This document shows, piece by piece, positions 38,954-52,043 of a stretch of 64,000 nucleotides of DNA; within the stretch, counting starts at the first letter, position 1, and every line of letters starts with the position of its first letter. A model generated the notes under the pieces. The model did not search any database. It was not told the DNA's origin and saw nothing but the letters and a program-made list of their open reading frames with translations. Position numbers and translations under genes: made by a program. The DNA is taken from the NCBI RefSeq assembly GCF_949628265.1, contig NC_088787.1, positions 24,170,501 to 24,234,500 on the forward strand, written 5' to 3'. The DNA comes from Cloeon dipterum (taxonomy: Eukaryota > Arthropoda > Insecta > Ephemeroptera > Baetidae).

Positions 38954-41900
38954 CTGCAGAAATGTAAAAAAATCAAATTTTATTTTAAAATATTTTTTAC
39001 TGGGGATTTATAGCCATGTAAAAGTTGTATGGAAGATATGATTGAGTTCATGAATGGATTGCGTTGCGTGTAAAAGGGCAATTATCGTCTCTGTCTGCCA
39101 TATACCCATTTGCTTTCAACGTTGAGTCAACACGTACCCTCTTAAATTGTGTAACCGTAATATAACTATATTACAATCAAGATTCCAGCGTCGGGTTCAG
39201 GGTCAGATCAGAGCAACTTTCTATTTGATCCGATGAGAAAGAAAATGGAAAAAATTGATAATTTTTTACTCCTCGCTCTCCTCACAAAGAGAAAATTACC
39301 CGTAATTTGACCAAAATTGGATTGGACCTCGTCACAATCAATACTCATACGGAATTCCTCTTCTTATAATTAGATCTGTTTTTTGTGGGCATGTTTCATA
39401 TTTTGGTCCGCACAAAGGAGCTCGTGGCGCAGTGCAATAAGCAACAAAATTGCAAAAATGGTTGCACATACAAGCGGCGTAAGGGTCATGCCTCGCTGGC
39501 CGCAGGCCAACGCTGCCGCTGCGGCCGACAATGGCATCAAATGCGCCGGCACAACAGAATAATAATTTACGCTGCCTGCAAAAACGCCCGATGGAACAGT
39601 GATCACATATTCGTTCAAACCGACTTCAGCGAATGCCGCATCGAATTAAAGCAACCGCACAATTTAATTTTTTAAGTGGTTCTAGCAACATTGGAAGTGA
39701 CGTTTGACCGCAACAATGTTTCAGTTCTCTCCTCTTCAGCTTTGGCTCTTAATGATCACAATCGCCGCGAGTGTGAACCGGACTGTGTCTGCTCAAAGAA
39801 AACGGCGCACAAAGGGCCGAGCGGTTGCACGTGCGTGTGCCTTTGGCAAAGAAAACGATTTCGCGTGTGCCAAAGTCGGCAGGCCGGATGAGAACGAAAA
39901 GAGCCACAGGTGGTACACACGCCCATTCTATTCAACAAAACTTTGTCGGCACTGCTTTTAATTTGCATATTGTTCAAAAGGACTTGAACTGTTTCAATTT
40001 TCTGTTGAAATTCCAACCTCAAATCAAAATTAATAGGAAGATTTGATGTTGCTACTGTGCTTGAATCAAAATATTTCGAAGAAAGAAAATGTAAGCCCAA
40101 TTATCAGGGTTCAAATGTAAATAACCTATTATATATTAAGAAAATCAATAAAATACATATATTACAATGGATTAAGATAAATTAATAATAAAACTTCTTG
40201 CTTCACGTTTGTTCCAGTTTCTACAAATTAAAAAGGTGCCTGAGAAAGGATATATCATACAAATTACTATTAAATAATTCCTTTCAAATTACCTCAACCA
40301 CGGTTGTTCCTTTTGAGTAATTCACGGTCGAGTATTTCAATCTATCCTATTGCATGTATTGCATAGATCGTAAAGCTATATAGGAACGATTAAATGGTAT
40401 CTCAGGTCTTATGCAGGTGGGCCGCATGTATTACGCAGGAAATAACCTCTGATCCGATTTTCCGCTCGTGCCTCTGGCTGAAATTTTGGCCGGGGTAGTG
40501 CGAGGTGTTTGCGCGCTGAAACCGCGCCCTTTTAAAGCTTCTCCAGCTTTTCATACCCATTTGATTGCAGCTCTCGTCACGCTTACGAGTACTAACTTTT
40601 TGCTGCTGCTCAAATTTCGACTTGAATTACTCTGAACGCGATACGCCCTCGCTTTTTCACGGCCGCTCTTCTTGCTCGCAAAGCAGCCGAGAAAATACAT
40701 GCTTTACTTTGCAGAGGCGCGACAATCTTTTTATGGCAATCCACCTGGGACGCTCACGCCGAGGAAGTCTTCCATATTTTACCACTTCCGACTTGTTACG
40801 AGGAATTTTTTTGACGTAAACCGGGTTTGAAAACTAATAATGAGCTTTGTTTGATATTGCGAGAAATTCGAAAGAAAAAACAATAAACAGAGCGGACTAC
40901 AAAACCTTACACGCGGAAAATTAAAGGGTCGATACTTCGCTTTCCACGAAAACAGTTTTCTTAATTAAGGAGGAGCGTCTTATCGAGTTCTTGATTCGTG
41001 TATCAATTGAGCCATGCTTCAAGACTATTATACGGATCGTGACTTTGAAAAAGAAACGCGAGAGCAAGAAGGGGGTCCCGCTCAAGAAGCCATCATCTTT
41101 TCACTCTTGAAATACAAAAAGGGAGTCGCGCCGTAGGATTAATTTGACGTGCTCAACTCTCGTCACATGGGATATATATTAGTCCGATTCAATATACAAA
41201 TCAGCTGAGCAAGCAAAAGGTCATACACCCCGTGACAAATGTGACACTTAAAATTCCACTCGAAACTCATGCGCTTGTTCATATGAGGGCTGACATTCCA
41301 TTGCCAATTATTGACGTTTCAATCACAAGCAGAGAGCAATGGAAGTTGATTTCTATGTAAATTTTGGTTCATCATTTTACTGGAAAATAATAATTGTGAG
41401 ACGTATAAAATTAAGAAATAAGAAACAAATTTGATATTATACAATTTTACAAATATGCGATTATATATATATATGAAAGCTATATACCGAACCATTATAA
41501 TTATTCAAATATTATTGTGCAACTCTGTGTTTGCTCGCGTAATCAATTCAAAAGATTAGTTTTCGGAATTGTTCCCGTTTTGTGCTGATGACATAATTGA
41601 GTCGCTAGGGAATCAGAAACTGGATCCGCACGCGTCTGCTTGGCAATGTCGCGGTCTGTCGCACGCACAATGTGCTCCTCTCAAAGCAATGACGTGTTCG
41701 CCTATTAAAAATAGAGACTGGAGCCTCCTGCAGTTCCTTCTGCGCTTTGCCTGGGGCACTATTGGGAATAAATATGGCAGTAACTCGATTTAAAATTCGC
41801 TTTATAGACACAATCCGATTAGAAACCATGCAGACAGCAAGAGAAACAAATCAATTTCTGCGCAACTTTTGCTTTCGCCTTGAGTCGAAAATAAACAGAA

Positions 41901-44900
41901 GCCCATAAAAGTTATTGACGGGTTTCGACTGTTTGCAGATCTGCAAGTCAGGTGAAATAATATTGTTCTGGATTTATTTTCACTCTCGTTTCTGAACATC
42001 GAGCGCACCGGGGCACGCGTTGTAGTACACATGCTTGGGTGTGGCAGAGTGCAGGCACATAGCGTGGAGAATGATGCACCAGCGAAAGCTAGGGGAGTGC
42101 ACCAAGAAGATGCAGGCTGCCGCGTGATCTCTTTTCGTTGCTAGACTAAATAAAACTCCCGGGGCTTGGGAAACTTAAACAAAAATGGAAACAATTGTAT
42201 GGCTGGGAAATCAAGCGATGAGTTATATTTTTATTTGCTAGCAAACAGTGCATGTTTTTATTTATAGAAAGGCTACGGATATATCCTAAAAAATGCCTCA
42301 AATATTCCATTTAAATCCCCATGCGGAAATAATATTTAATCAATCAGATCCAGCAAGATTTTATTTCAAAAAGCTTTATCTGAGTTTGTCTTGTGAGCAA
42401 AGGTTTTTTATTAAATGCTCTAGCACAGCCATAAAATGTCAAACATATTTAAATGATTTAGAATTCCATGTCTTTCAGCTGAAAAAGTAATGCTTTTTAT
42501 TAGTGGGACTAATAGTTAAGAGATAATTTTAATAAATATATCTTTACTGAACTGATATGGTTTTGTGCTGCAACTCGCCGCACAGCAACCAATTATGTCA
42601 CAGTTTCAAGAGCTCACAAAACAGTTTCATCAACATCATCAAAATGGCAAAATATTTCCAACAAATTTTGAACTTAGCAAAATTCACACGTATTCTAAAT
42701 TTTCCATTATAATATCCGGGCCTCAAACTTTCTTTCAATTTGGCAAAGAGTTTTGGCGGCGCGCGTGCATTCATTTCACATATGGAGTCCGCGTGAATAA
42801 ATAAAAGCAGCGCAAAGGGTGGAAAAGGCGCGTCTCGTCGCACCCGGCGCGTGTTTTGCCTGGTACGAGCGTGCGCACCCTATCCACCCCTCCGAAAGGC
42901 ACAGGGGCGTCGTCGTCTCTTTCTCTTGCGCGGCGCGTGAGAGAGCGAAAGCGATCGATACGCGTGAAGCGGCCAGCGAGAGACGAGAGAGCGCAAAAAA
43001 TATGGAAAACGAGGAAAGTGATAATCAGGTTCAAGGTGCGGGGGAGTGCGTGCCACGAGAGCGGAAAATAAATTCCCATTAAGAGAAAATCCGATGATAA
43101 GCACAAAGAGTGCCATAGAAAGTCAACAGGCGCCAAACTATAGACAGTTGTTGAATGAAGTCGCATTAAAAAAATATTTATTCAAACCACTTGTTTCTTA
43201 AGCGATAATAATAAATAAATATCATATATATTTTAACACTTTCACGAAACCAAACACACAAAGTATTCCAAACTACGATATTTTTGCATTATTAAATATT
43301 TTAAAATCTTTTCAATGAGGTAATGAATGAATATTTATATTTTCAAGAGATAAAATCCGAATCTGAACCTTTCGAAAATTGCATTATGTCGTGGCCTGAA
43401 GGTGGTTGCGTTAAAATTTCCGCTGACTAAATCACTGTGATATCCGCTTGGTGCAACCTCCAAACTACCCCTTTGGTGATAAAGGTGGTCTAATTTTAGC
43501 ACATTCGCTTGTCGCTGAGCTAACATTTCACTTTTCCCTCTCAATTGGGCGCTGACGAGGCAAACGGGGCACTTGTTTGCGCCACCCCTCCCACCCCCAG
43601 CCCTCAAGGGTGGAAAAGCGCGCCAAACCAGGGGTCAGGCACTTTCGGCCGCCGACAGGCTTTTCCGGAAAAGCGTCAGCCGTTTTTCCGACCGGGTGAG
43701 CGACCCTGGAGACAAAAGGGGCGTCGAGTCGTACCTTGCTGGGCCTGCTTCAGCCTGGGTGACACTGCTGGCGGGCCGAAATTCGCACCACTTGACGAGC
43801 TGCTAGACGCGCACGGGGTGTCTCTGCTTCTGACTGCAAACGCCGACTGCAGCAACAACAAACCGGCTCTCCACTGCCGAAAGAGCCAGCCAGCAAGGGA
43901 CGCCGCGCGCTGATTATTTTCCTCTCCCTGCTCCGCTGGCTTCGCTCGCACTGCGCCGCCACTGGGTTCTTCTGCAATCGAACATCGATGCACGCAAGGG
44001 TGGACACGGTGGCCTGCAAAATATTATGAAACACATTTTACTAATCGAGCACCTCTTGAAATTCGTTACAAATATACTTAACAATACTTCAGTTAGTTCC
44101 TTTTGGCACATAAAATAAATAACATTGATCAGGTTGATTTTAACTTTCAAATTCAAAACTTAAGTTTCTGCGAGCACAAGGAAGAGGATTTTTAGATTAT
44201 ATTTCTGCTAAAAATAAATTCCGATAACTAAAAAATAGGCAATTACAAGCCCATGCCAAAATTTCAACCTTTTTGTGCCGAAGAAAATTTTTTGACGTTT
44301 AATTTTTAAGGATTATCGGAAAAAAACCTTGAAATATTGAACATATTTAAACAAGGACCTCGAGCCATGATAACCATATTTACACACTTGAAATTTTTCC
44401 ATAATACTTCGCTACTGTGTTTTGTGCGAATCGAGATATCAACATCGATTGCAGCCGCCCGTTTGTCTCGCCTGCGCGCCTTCAGTACGAAAGGGAACAG
44501 CAGCCCTCCTATGCCTCCCTTTCTGCGAAACAGAGGGTTGCTGCCGCTCTTCCACCCCTCCCGAAACGTGTTTGTGTGTGTGCGTCCCACTAGCTCCTCA
44601 TAATTCGGCCGCTACTGCAATTTTATTGCTCTCCCGCTGCTCCTGATAGCAAATGTTTGCTTTTACCGCCAAATGTACCTCTCCTGTGGACCGGTTTATC
44701 CTTTTCCTTCCCGCGATATCGGAACGCAGCATTCTCAATTAGCCCTTTAAACTTGAAATAATGCACTCTCCGATTTGCTCCCGGAGTCAAGTAGTGGATG
44801 TGCACGTTGCTTTTACGAGACTTCCTTTTGCCACCACTGTGATTTTCCCCCATAATTTACAATTCCGATTTCGTTTGTTTCGTGTTCTCATCACTTCACG

Positions 44901-46694
44901 GTTTGTGATCGCGGGCCGGAAGGCGCGTACAGGATAATTTTTATGATTTTTATTGAGCAGGAGCTAGACGGAAGAAGAGCAAGCACAATATGCATTTCAT
45001 TCCTTTTTAGATAAGCAGATACAAAAAATTTAGAAACCATGGAAGCAATTAAAATATATTAAAAATATCAGTTAGAAAGCTAAATAATATTTGTGATATT
45101 TGTTCTTGTCGTAATCAAAAGTAAATATCTATAAAGTCACATTATGATAAATTTATAGCTCCCAAAAATAAATTTGATTCTGATCACGTAGCTCAATAAA
45201 GAAAATGAGTCTTAAAATTTGATGTTTTTCTATCAACTGCAAGAAGCGTGTTTTTGTGTGTCACCAACGTCAAAAATAAAATTTGGAACTTTTGGGTGCC
45301 TTCACTACTACGTTTTGAAACCACGAACCCAACTGAGTGTGGGGCTTTACTTTGAATTTTACCAGTTTCACCTCCTGGGAACACAAAACGCGACGACGGC
45401 TGTCGGTCGCTCTCTCGCTAATGAGTCGCTTTTGAAAAATTCATGCTTCCAAGTCGGCGAACATGCAAAGGAACGTTTACATACCTCCATGACACTGACG
45501 AAACTGCTATACCCACTCGCAGATAAAAATCGAAATCAGGTGCCACATTTTTTTTGTGAATTTTAGAGTAGAAAATAAAATCTTAATGGATTGAAGCAGA
45601 AATAAAAGAAATTAAGAGATTTTAAACATTTTTTAATTTAAATTGGGCTGGCATGACTGAATCGTTTTGGTTGAGGATTAATCTATTTAATTAATCTTTA
45701 GACACAGCATAAGAATAAGAGCATTAATTCAAATTTTGAACAACGCATTTGCAAACAAAATTATCGGAGTCTGTAGATGTATTGATATTGTTAGAAAATT
45801 ATGACTTGAAAGTCATTAATTTATCATAGCAAATAACATTAAAGGGGCAAACAATAACTGTTAACTGAAAGGATGTGCCTGTCAAAAATTTGACAAGACA
45901 AAAAAAATGATCATAAATATAATATAGCTGAGATTTATAGAATATTTGAAATCACAATTCAGAGCTGACGAGCTGACGAGTGGTAAATCAAAGAAACTAC
46001 TGAATACTATCTGCTGATTTTCTACTCCAATTGTGAATAGAATAATCCACTCCACCAGGTGGATGTAAATTCGTTTCGAATTCTGAATGAAAAGGGCCGC
46101 AGGGGCAGTTGACATTACACGAAAAATAATATATTATAGGGTATAAATGGATTTGAGATAAGAATCTCAAACGCAACAGAAGGCACAAAAGAGAACACGG
46201 AAATCGCGTGTATCCAAGCCCTGCAGTTGTTGTAAAATTTGTTTTTCCACGGAAGTTTGAGTTCTGGAGAAAAAAGCTGAATCAATCAAAGAGCAAATCC
46301 GGCACGCTAATGTTGGGTGTGCGTGACATTGGTGACCAAACGCGCAATTGAAGGGTTTCAAAGTGAAAGCTTTGGGAAAGCTGCTTTTCGTTGAGTAACA
46401 GGAAAATAATGGTCTACGTGCGCCAATTAATTGCAAGGAAGCCAAGTAGTGCGCTGCGCTATTGAATAAAACCGCATGACCCATAATTAGTTTAATATTC
46501 AGCGAGAAAATCGCGGATTTATACAATTTTTTGTGGCCTCTGTTCAAGATTTTATACGGCTCTGTACATACGCAATTATATTATGTATGTATTCTGGGAT
46601 TCAAGTAATGCAATCATAAAAGTTAGGATAACAGAATAATAAAAAGAGCACAACAATTCTAATACTTTCGAATATAAATAATGTAATAAAAAAG
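38954..46694. other. Gene-poor block with CpG-rich islands
   Basis: No exon series can be supported. CpG-rich patches stand out at about 42820-43080, 43540-44010, 44440-44660 and 44830-44930, in AT-rich surroundings. They are candidates for promoters and 5'UTR exons of neurotactin (whose first coding exon starts at a splice acceptor) or for unknown non-coding transcripts. I recognise no protein in the open frames. Confidence 0.5.
43735..44013 (-). other. Candidate 5'UTR exon of neurotactin
   Basis: On the minus strand a good acceptor (AATATTTTGCAG) is followed by 279 CpG-rich bases and a strong donor (CAAG then GTACGA). It lies 4.8 kb upstream of the neurotactin start codon, on the same strand. 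It contains a 23-codon upstream ORF starting at about 43987. Assignment to neurotactin is inference; it could belong to an unknown non-coding transcript. Confidence 0.25.
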
Positions 46695-46766
46695 TTCCCA
46701 TACCGGGAGTCGAACCCGGGCCGCCTGGGTGAAAGCCAGGAATCCTAACCGCTAGACCATATGGGA
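46695..46766 (-). tRNA. trnE-UUC: tRNA-Glu (anticodon UUC)
   Basis: A 72-base cloverleaf on the minus strand: acceptor stem TCCCATA/TATGGGA, D-loop with GGTCTAGCGGTTAGGAT, anticodon stem CCTGG/CCAGG around the loop CTTTCAC (anticodon TTC), T-stem CCGGG/CCCGG around TTCGACT, discriminator A. No intron. A and B boxes are intact, and a run of seven Ts follows directly on the coding strand, as expected for RNA polymerase III termination. Confidence 0.97.
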
Positions 46767-47024
46767 CTGTTGAGGGTGTAATATGTTAGTGACCAAGTGT
46801 TTTCCAAACATGTTCATACAAGTTAATTCTGAAAATCAGCGCTCACTTTGCTATGTGTATTCGTGGAGCGAGAAGCGAGAAGTTTTAATTCTTTCATGGC
46901 ACCACGCTGCACTGCTGACTTCAATTAGAGGCAAAAAAGGTAGATAATATTATGCTTGTATCTATATTGAATTTTTTTACGTGTGTATATCATTATATTA
47001 TGGCAGACTCGCCATTTTCGCCCA

Positions 47025-47094
47025 ACTCACACTCCTCGCTAGGATAGGGCATTAACATTCATTGATTCTTCCCAGCAGAGCGAGAAGTGTGAGT
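47025..47094 (+). ncRNA. Hairpin, possible small structured RNA
   Basis: Bases 47025-47040 pair with 47079-47094: 9 pairs (ACTCACACT with AGTGTGAGT), one C.A mismatch, then 6 pairs (CTCGCT with AGCGAG), closing a 38-base loop in which GGG and CCC could pair further. It is shorter-stemmed and longer-looped than a typical pre-miRNA. Strand is a guess and the function is unknown. Confidence 0.25.
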
Positions 47095-47955
47095 GATCAT
47101 GCCGTACACAAACATGCATAAATGTGGACATTTCTATCCGAAGAGATTGTTCATTTGTTTTTTACGATTCATAAAATATAGAAGAATTGATTTGAGGAAG
47201 TTGATATACATAATAAATGATAAAATGATCAAGCATTACATGTACATATGTATACATACAAATCACACATTGTTGATGCACCCGACCGAAGCTGTATGTA
47301 CCTGCATTAATGGCCCTCATAGATGTTTTATTAATTTTTTTTATTAAATTTACATGTAATTTTGAATCTTCATCATTGCCCAGGAAAATAAGTAGTTTAG
47401 TACACTTTGCACTTACACATGCATGGCTAAAATGTGCATGTATGTACATATTTTTAATATGAAAGGTGAACTGAGAGCAATTTTAATGTATGTATGTATA
47501 TAATATGTTATGCATTAATTTTCAATTTTATAGGGGGTTTTTTATTAATAAGCTAAAATCACAAATATCATTGACTTTAAAATTTCTAGGTCCGCCCTAA
47601 GAATAAGGGAGTGCGTTTCTGTATAAAAATTTTATTTCAATATTATGAATATTATTATGTTATAGTCTATAAACATCAATAATTATATATAATTCTCGTC
47701 AATCCTACAACGAGACGGAAAACTGTCTGAGTGTCTGATACCTTTATTCATTTTAGTCCTGCCCACGCCCACATGAAAATAAAATAATGGTCAATGATAT
47801 GTATTAATAATATTATTCATATTATTACTATCATATTATTCATATACATAATTATGTATCAACGTGGGCTTTCACATTGGCAATAATAACCATTGTGTTG
47901 AAACGAGCGCTGAAGTGACAAGTCGGTCGGTAGCCAATCAAAAGGCGCTGTTGTG

Positions 47956-47965
47956 GTCACGTGAG
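47956..47965 (+). promoter_or_regulatory. CLEAR-like E-box upstream of VMA21
   Basis: GTCACGTGAG, about 125 bases before the VMA21 start codon, differs at one position from the CLEAR element GTCACGTGAC bound by TFEB/Mitf. In flies Mitf drives V-ATPase genes, so the site fits the gene's role. Binding is inference. Confidence 0.4.
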
Positions 47966-48087
47966 CGAATAAGATAGACCGGCGCCGCAGTCGACCACCT
48001 GACCGACGATAACAAACCTGCTAACTCGGCGTGTACGCTCTCGTTGCATGCCATTTTCGACAAATTTACTGACAGATCTCGCACAAA

Positions 48088-48409
48088 ATGATGAAAGATC
48101 AGGTAAGAAACAACCTCAGCTCGAAATCCCGATAGATACAATTTCTTTTACTCGTAGGAGCCGATTCTGCCTGAGAGACAGATGTTCAAGACGGTGTTTT
48201 CATATTGTGTGCTGATCATTGCGGCGCCTGTGCTCACCTTCTTCCTGGCAAAGTACTACTTCTTTGACCTGATGTTTGGTGACGGTGTTCCCAGCAATGT
48301 TTGGTCGGCGCTCAGTTCAGTGGTGGTGCTTCACGTCGCACTCGGCCTCTTCATATACCGCGCGTACTCAGAGGCGACGATAACAAAACCCACCACTAAA
48401 GAGGACTAA
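48088..48409 (+). CDS. VMA21: VMA21-like V-ATPase assembly factor
   Basis: Small ER-membrane chaperone for assembly of the V-ATPase V0 sector. Exons 48088-48102 and 48158-48409 give 88 residues, a normal length for animal VMA21. Two membrane helices are visible (about residues 17-37 and 50-70), separated by YYFFDLMFGDGVPSN, with the family pattern MFKTV...PVLTFFLAKYYFFD. The tail is short and ends TKED; I do not see a clear C-terminal dilysine ER-retrieval signal like that of yeast. The first exon encodes only MMKDQ. The assignment rests on overall pattern, as the family is short and diverse. Confidence 0.8.
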
Positions 48410-48534
48410 AAGAGACTATTCCTCCATTTGCAATGCAGACTAGTCCCTTCACTTCTGACCCCTGTATTATAATTATATGTTATTATCTATTGTGTTAATG
48501 TTCTGTCACTGTGAATCATTCATTCGTGTGGTTG

Positions 48535-48540
48535 AATAAA
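48535..48540 (+). terminator. Polyadenylation signal of VMA21
   Basis: AATAAA 126 bases after the VMA21 stop and about 195 bases before the EXD1 start codon, so the two same-strand genes are closely packed. Confidence 0.6.
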
Positions 48541-48733
48541 TTATAAATTTTGTAACATTTTTGCCTATTTTGTGAACGCAATTCAGTCCTATGACCAATT
48601 TCCTGTTTTCTAAATATTTTTTCAATATTATCAACAACAAATGCGTGGAGCAACTAATATTGAAGACAAGTAATTGCCTACTGCACAATGTTTTTTACAA
48701 GAGTTTTAAAACAAAAAATTTACAGTGTGAAGC

Positions 48734-50794
48734 ATGAACTACAATTTTGCCATCGGCCAGAAGTTAACCCTTACGTGTTTTAACACTCCTTTGACGCACC
48801 ACAAAACCGGCTTCTTTCATTCATTCAACACAGACAAGACCAGGATCACTCTGACCGACGTTGTCTACTACCCCTCTGGAGAGCGTCACCCTAAGCAGTC
48901 GCACTTCTTCTCCAGCGAAGTAAAATCAAGTAATGTCTAATGAGAGCATTCAAATTTTACTAATATATTTTTGGAATAATCGATATTTTACTTTGGTAGT
49001 AACTGCTGAGAAGCCAAAGAACGGAATGAAAGCTTTCATCGACCCTGAGGTGGGGCGGAGCTTGGCCTTCTGCAAAGGTCCTAGTCATCCTCATCTTTCA
49101 TACATGTACAATCAGCCAGAGCGTGGACTGCCTCGTAAAGTATTATTCCATCATTACATCATTAAGCTCATACTCGCTTAATGTAGATCCTGACAGAAAG
49201 CTTCGACCAGACTATGAGAAGTTTAGTCAAAAATATGAGACATTCCAGGTCATTGCAGAGAAAGATGAGCAGTTTGAGCAGGCTGTGAGTATACTGATAT
49301 AGTGTCAATCTTAGTTGCCATTAATATTATATTGGTGGTTTTAAATTCCAAATTTGTCAGTATTGCTATAATTCCTCTTTCCCTGAATAAGTGAGTTCCG
49401 AAAAGAAGTGAGTCCGGAAATGTACCAGCTGCAGTCAAAGCTTTTGGGCCGGTGGCGGCTAACAAATTTTTAAAAGTGAATTTTGATTTTTCCTTCGGCA
49501 CTTTTCGATATTTAACTTTTTGTCTAGCGGCTAGCGCAGCTTTGTCAAATTTACGGTGGCTGGCTGCTTCCCACATAACTCAAAATTAGCGGTCTGGCGC
49601 TGCTGGTTGAGACTTCAAACCGTTCTATTTGAAGCTGCTCTTAGGAATGATCTGGCCCATCTGGCCATTTACATGACAAGACATGCATTTTGTAATATTT
49701 TTCTGTTTCCCTCAATTGCAGATGAAGACGCTTGAAGGATGTCAGGAAGTTGGTGTGGCCTTTGAAGGCAAGCTGATGGGTCGCTTTGGCCAGTTGTGCT
49801 GGGTTAACTTTTCGGACGGCCACACGTCGTACCTCTTTGATGTCTTGGCGCTGGGCCTGGATGACGCCATTGTCAGCATCCTGAAATCTGAAAAGGTGCT
49901 CAAGATTGTCCACGACTCGCGTCTTGTCTCTGACTGTCTCATGCACAAACACGATCTAAAACTTGTCAACACGGTGGACACTCAGGTGAAGTGAAAATTT
50001 TAATATCTCTTCATTTCTAACCATATTTTCGGCCAGGTGTTTGACTTGATGATCATGAGAGCCAAAAGGGAGAACTGTCCTAGCTATGCTAGTGCTTTGA
50101 ACGAGTGCCTCAAAAGTTACCTCGGTATTTCGGAAATGGTGCTGCTCACTCCATTTGTTTGGGAAGAGAAGATTAAGGTTTGGAAATCTGTTTAACCTCT
50201 ATTGCCATTATTTTTGATGGGTTTTAATCTCTCGATTCATGAAGAATACTCTGTGGATTAATGTTATATTCAGGCATATGAATTACACAAAGCTAGGTGA
50301 ATCCCCTTGTTTCTTTAGCAAAGTATTGGTTTTATATATTTAAAAAATATACATATTCTTCTACATGCTTTTTATGCGCCCTAAGCTGTTATTTTTTTTT
50401 TAATCAACTTGTGTTTACGTAACTGTAATGTATGAGTCAGGCTTAATTTTCATTTTTGCTTCAGGACGAGACTGCTAAGTGGGCTAAGCGTCCTCTGGCT
50501 GACCTGGAGTTGGAGCTAGCAGTGCAAAATGTGGCTTTCCTCAAGGATCTGTATGCTAAAATGCAAGTAGTTTACTTTGAACCTGTTAAGGTTGGCTCTG
50601 AGTTCTACCTGAATCATGTGTCCTCTATGACTGACAAAGAAGCTGAGAAATACAATGTGAGAACTCTTGATGCTTTGTTGAAATCTTACGTTTCAATATA
50701 TTTTGCGCTGCAGGCAATGGGCCACCTGACTCCAAGGCAGCTCTACTGGGTTTGCAGGAACAAAAATAGTGAAATTATAAAGCGGAGAGAGTGA
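48734..50794 (+). CDS. EXD1: EXD1-like 3'-5' exonuclease-domain protein (probably inactive)
   Basis: Homologue of EXD1, a piRNA-pathway adaptor that works with Tdrd12 in animals. Exons: 48734-48929, 49000-49134, 49187-49284, 49722-49985, 50037-50177, 50465-50656, 50714-50794; 368 residues. An LSm/Tudor-like N-terminal segment (to about residue 60) precedes a DEDD-type exonuclease fold. The first motif reads VGVAFEG, with Ala where active nucleases have Asp; the second (KIVHDSRLVSDCL) keeps its Asp. The segment VFDLMIM and the C-terminal DETAKWAKRPL are typical of EXD1. Loss of the first Asp matches the known inactivity of EXD1. Splice choices at exons 2-3 are my best phase fit. The last intron is 57 bases, a multiple of three and open. 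Confidence 0.85.
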
Positions 50795-52043
50795 TTTAAA
50801 GTGGCTCTCACCACTTTGAGAAGCAATGACTGGTCACCACTTCTTTCAACAGCAGCTCCATTTCCATTCATTATTTCAAATTGTTTTAAATTAAATCTTT
50901 TATCCAGATGAAATGTCCAGCTAAAGACTTTTATTTAAGGTTTACATACTCTGTTTATTGCTCTGGGCCTGCAGAGAATAATTGCCCTATATCTTCCCAC
51001 ATTGAAAAAATATCTCACAATTTGCATCTATAAACAGTTAGAAGCCTTGATCTGGCTGCAGAATGAAGGTTGCACATGCATTTTCTTTAGTTGGATTGAC
51101 CTTTTAAGCAAAATTTATATTTTTAAAGTGATTATAGGAAGTCTAATTTTGTAAATTTTGCAATGACTTATACTTCCCTCACAGTCATGAATGATTTTAT
51201 TTCCTTAATACTTTGTAGTAGTAAAATGAAACATTTGATATCGATTTGAGGGCAGCATACATAGACATTTTTAAGTCGTTTCCTAACAGGGTTTGGAAGG
51301 GTTTTAAAAGTAAAAATTGATGAGTTTGAATATTTTATTATTCATATAATATGCGTTCTACAATAATATTTTTAAGTCCTTCAGAATGAATTTGTAGCGT
51401 TTTTCTGCAGTGTATTTATTTAGTGATTCAAAACATAATTAACCTTTGAAGTATACATACGTTCTTATGATTTAATATGCTTTATTAAGTTATTTCTCTC
51501 ATTGTAAAACACATATCAGACTGTTAGTCTGTGAATGAGTAAATAATTATACTTCTGCAAAATATCTCCTCTGATTAAATAACAATAATTAAACAAACCA
51601 ATAACACAGCGTATCTTTTATCAATATTAATATAGTTATGCACTAATTTTCTTTAGTCTTTGTAGAAAATAAATAAATTTAGCTTTTCTTAGGTATTTGA
51701 ATACTAGAAAGTGTTAAAATAATAATTTCACATTCACATCAGCAAATCTGTCAAGACGACCAAGATATTTTTGATCTAAAAATTCTAAACCCAAGCTGCA
51801 ACTTACAAGCAGCATAAAGAAAAAAGGTAAAGTCTTAGACTGTGAGATTTTTCGCCTCTGTTGAGGCCCACATGAAATTTGGTGCAGTCAGCCTATTCTT
51901 CTTTTGTTATTGTTTGAACATTTGGATTTTTTTGTTAAACCCAACTCTTCAGCTTCATTTAAAAAGCACAGTTGCCGCCAAATTGAATAAGATTTTTCAT
52001 GATCGGTTGACTCTAATATCTTCCGCACGTATTATCATGATGT
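50795..52043. other. Convergent 3' regions of EXD1 and ZTRAF1
   Basis: An ATTAAA at 50890-50895 is the nearest polyadenylation-like word after the EXD1 stop. The remaining 1.1 kb is AT-rich with no gene seen. Confidence 0.45.

Larger units (their letters stand above)
46767..48087. other. AT-rich region between tRNA-Glu and VMA21
   Basis: Low-complexity ATT- and TATG-rich DNA with no supported protein gene. It holds an imperfect hairpin (47025-47094) and, in its last 150 bases, the CpG-richer VMA21 promoter with an E-box. Confidence 0.5.

Noticed and set aside
43002-43035. Possible short coding first exon on + (MENEESDNQ...) in a CpG-rich patch
   Set aside because: No downstream exon on the same strand can be joined to it, and the candidate donors are weak.
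44623-44853. 76-codon open frame on minus with basic residues
   Set aside because: Not similar to any family I know, no second exon, and CpG-rich context favours promoter or UTR DNA.
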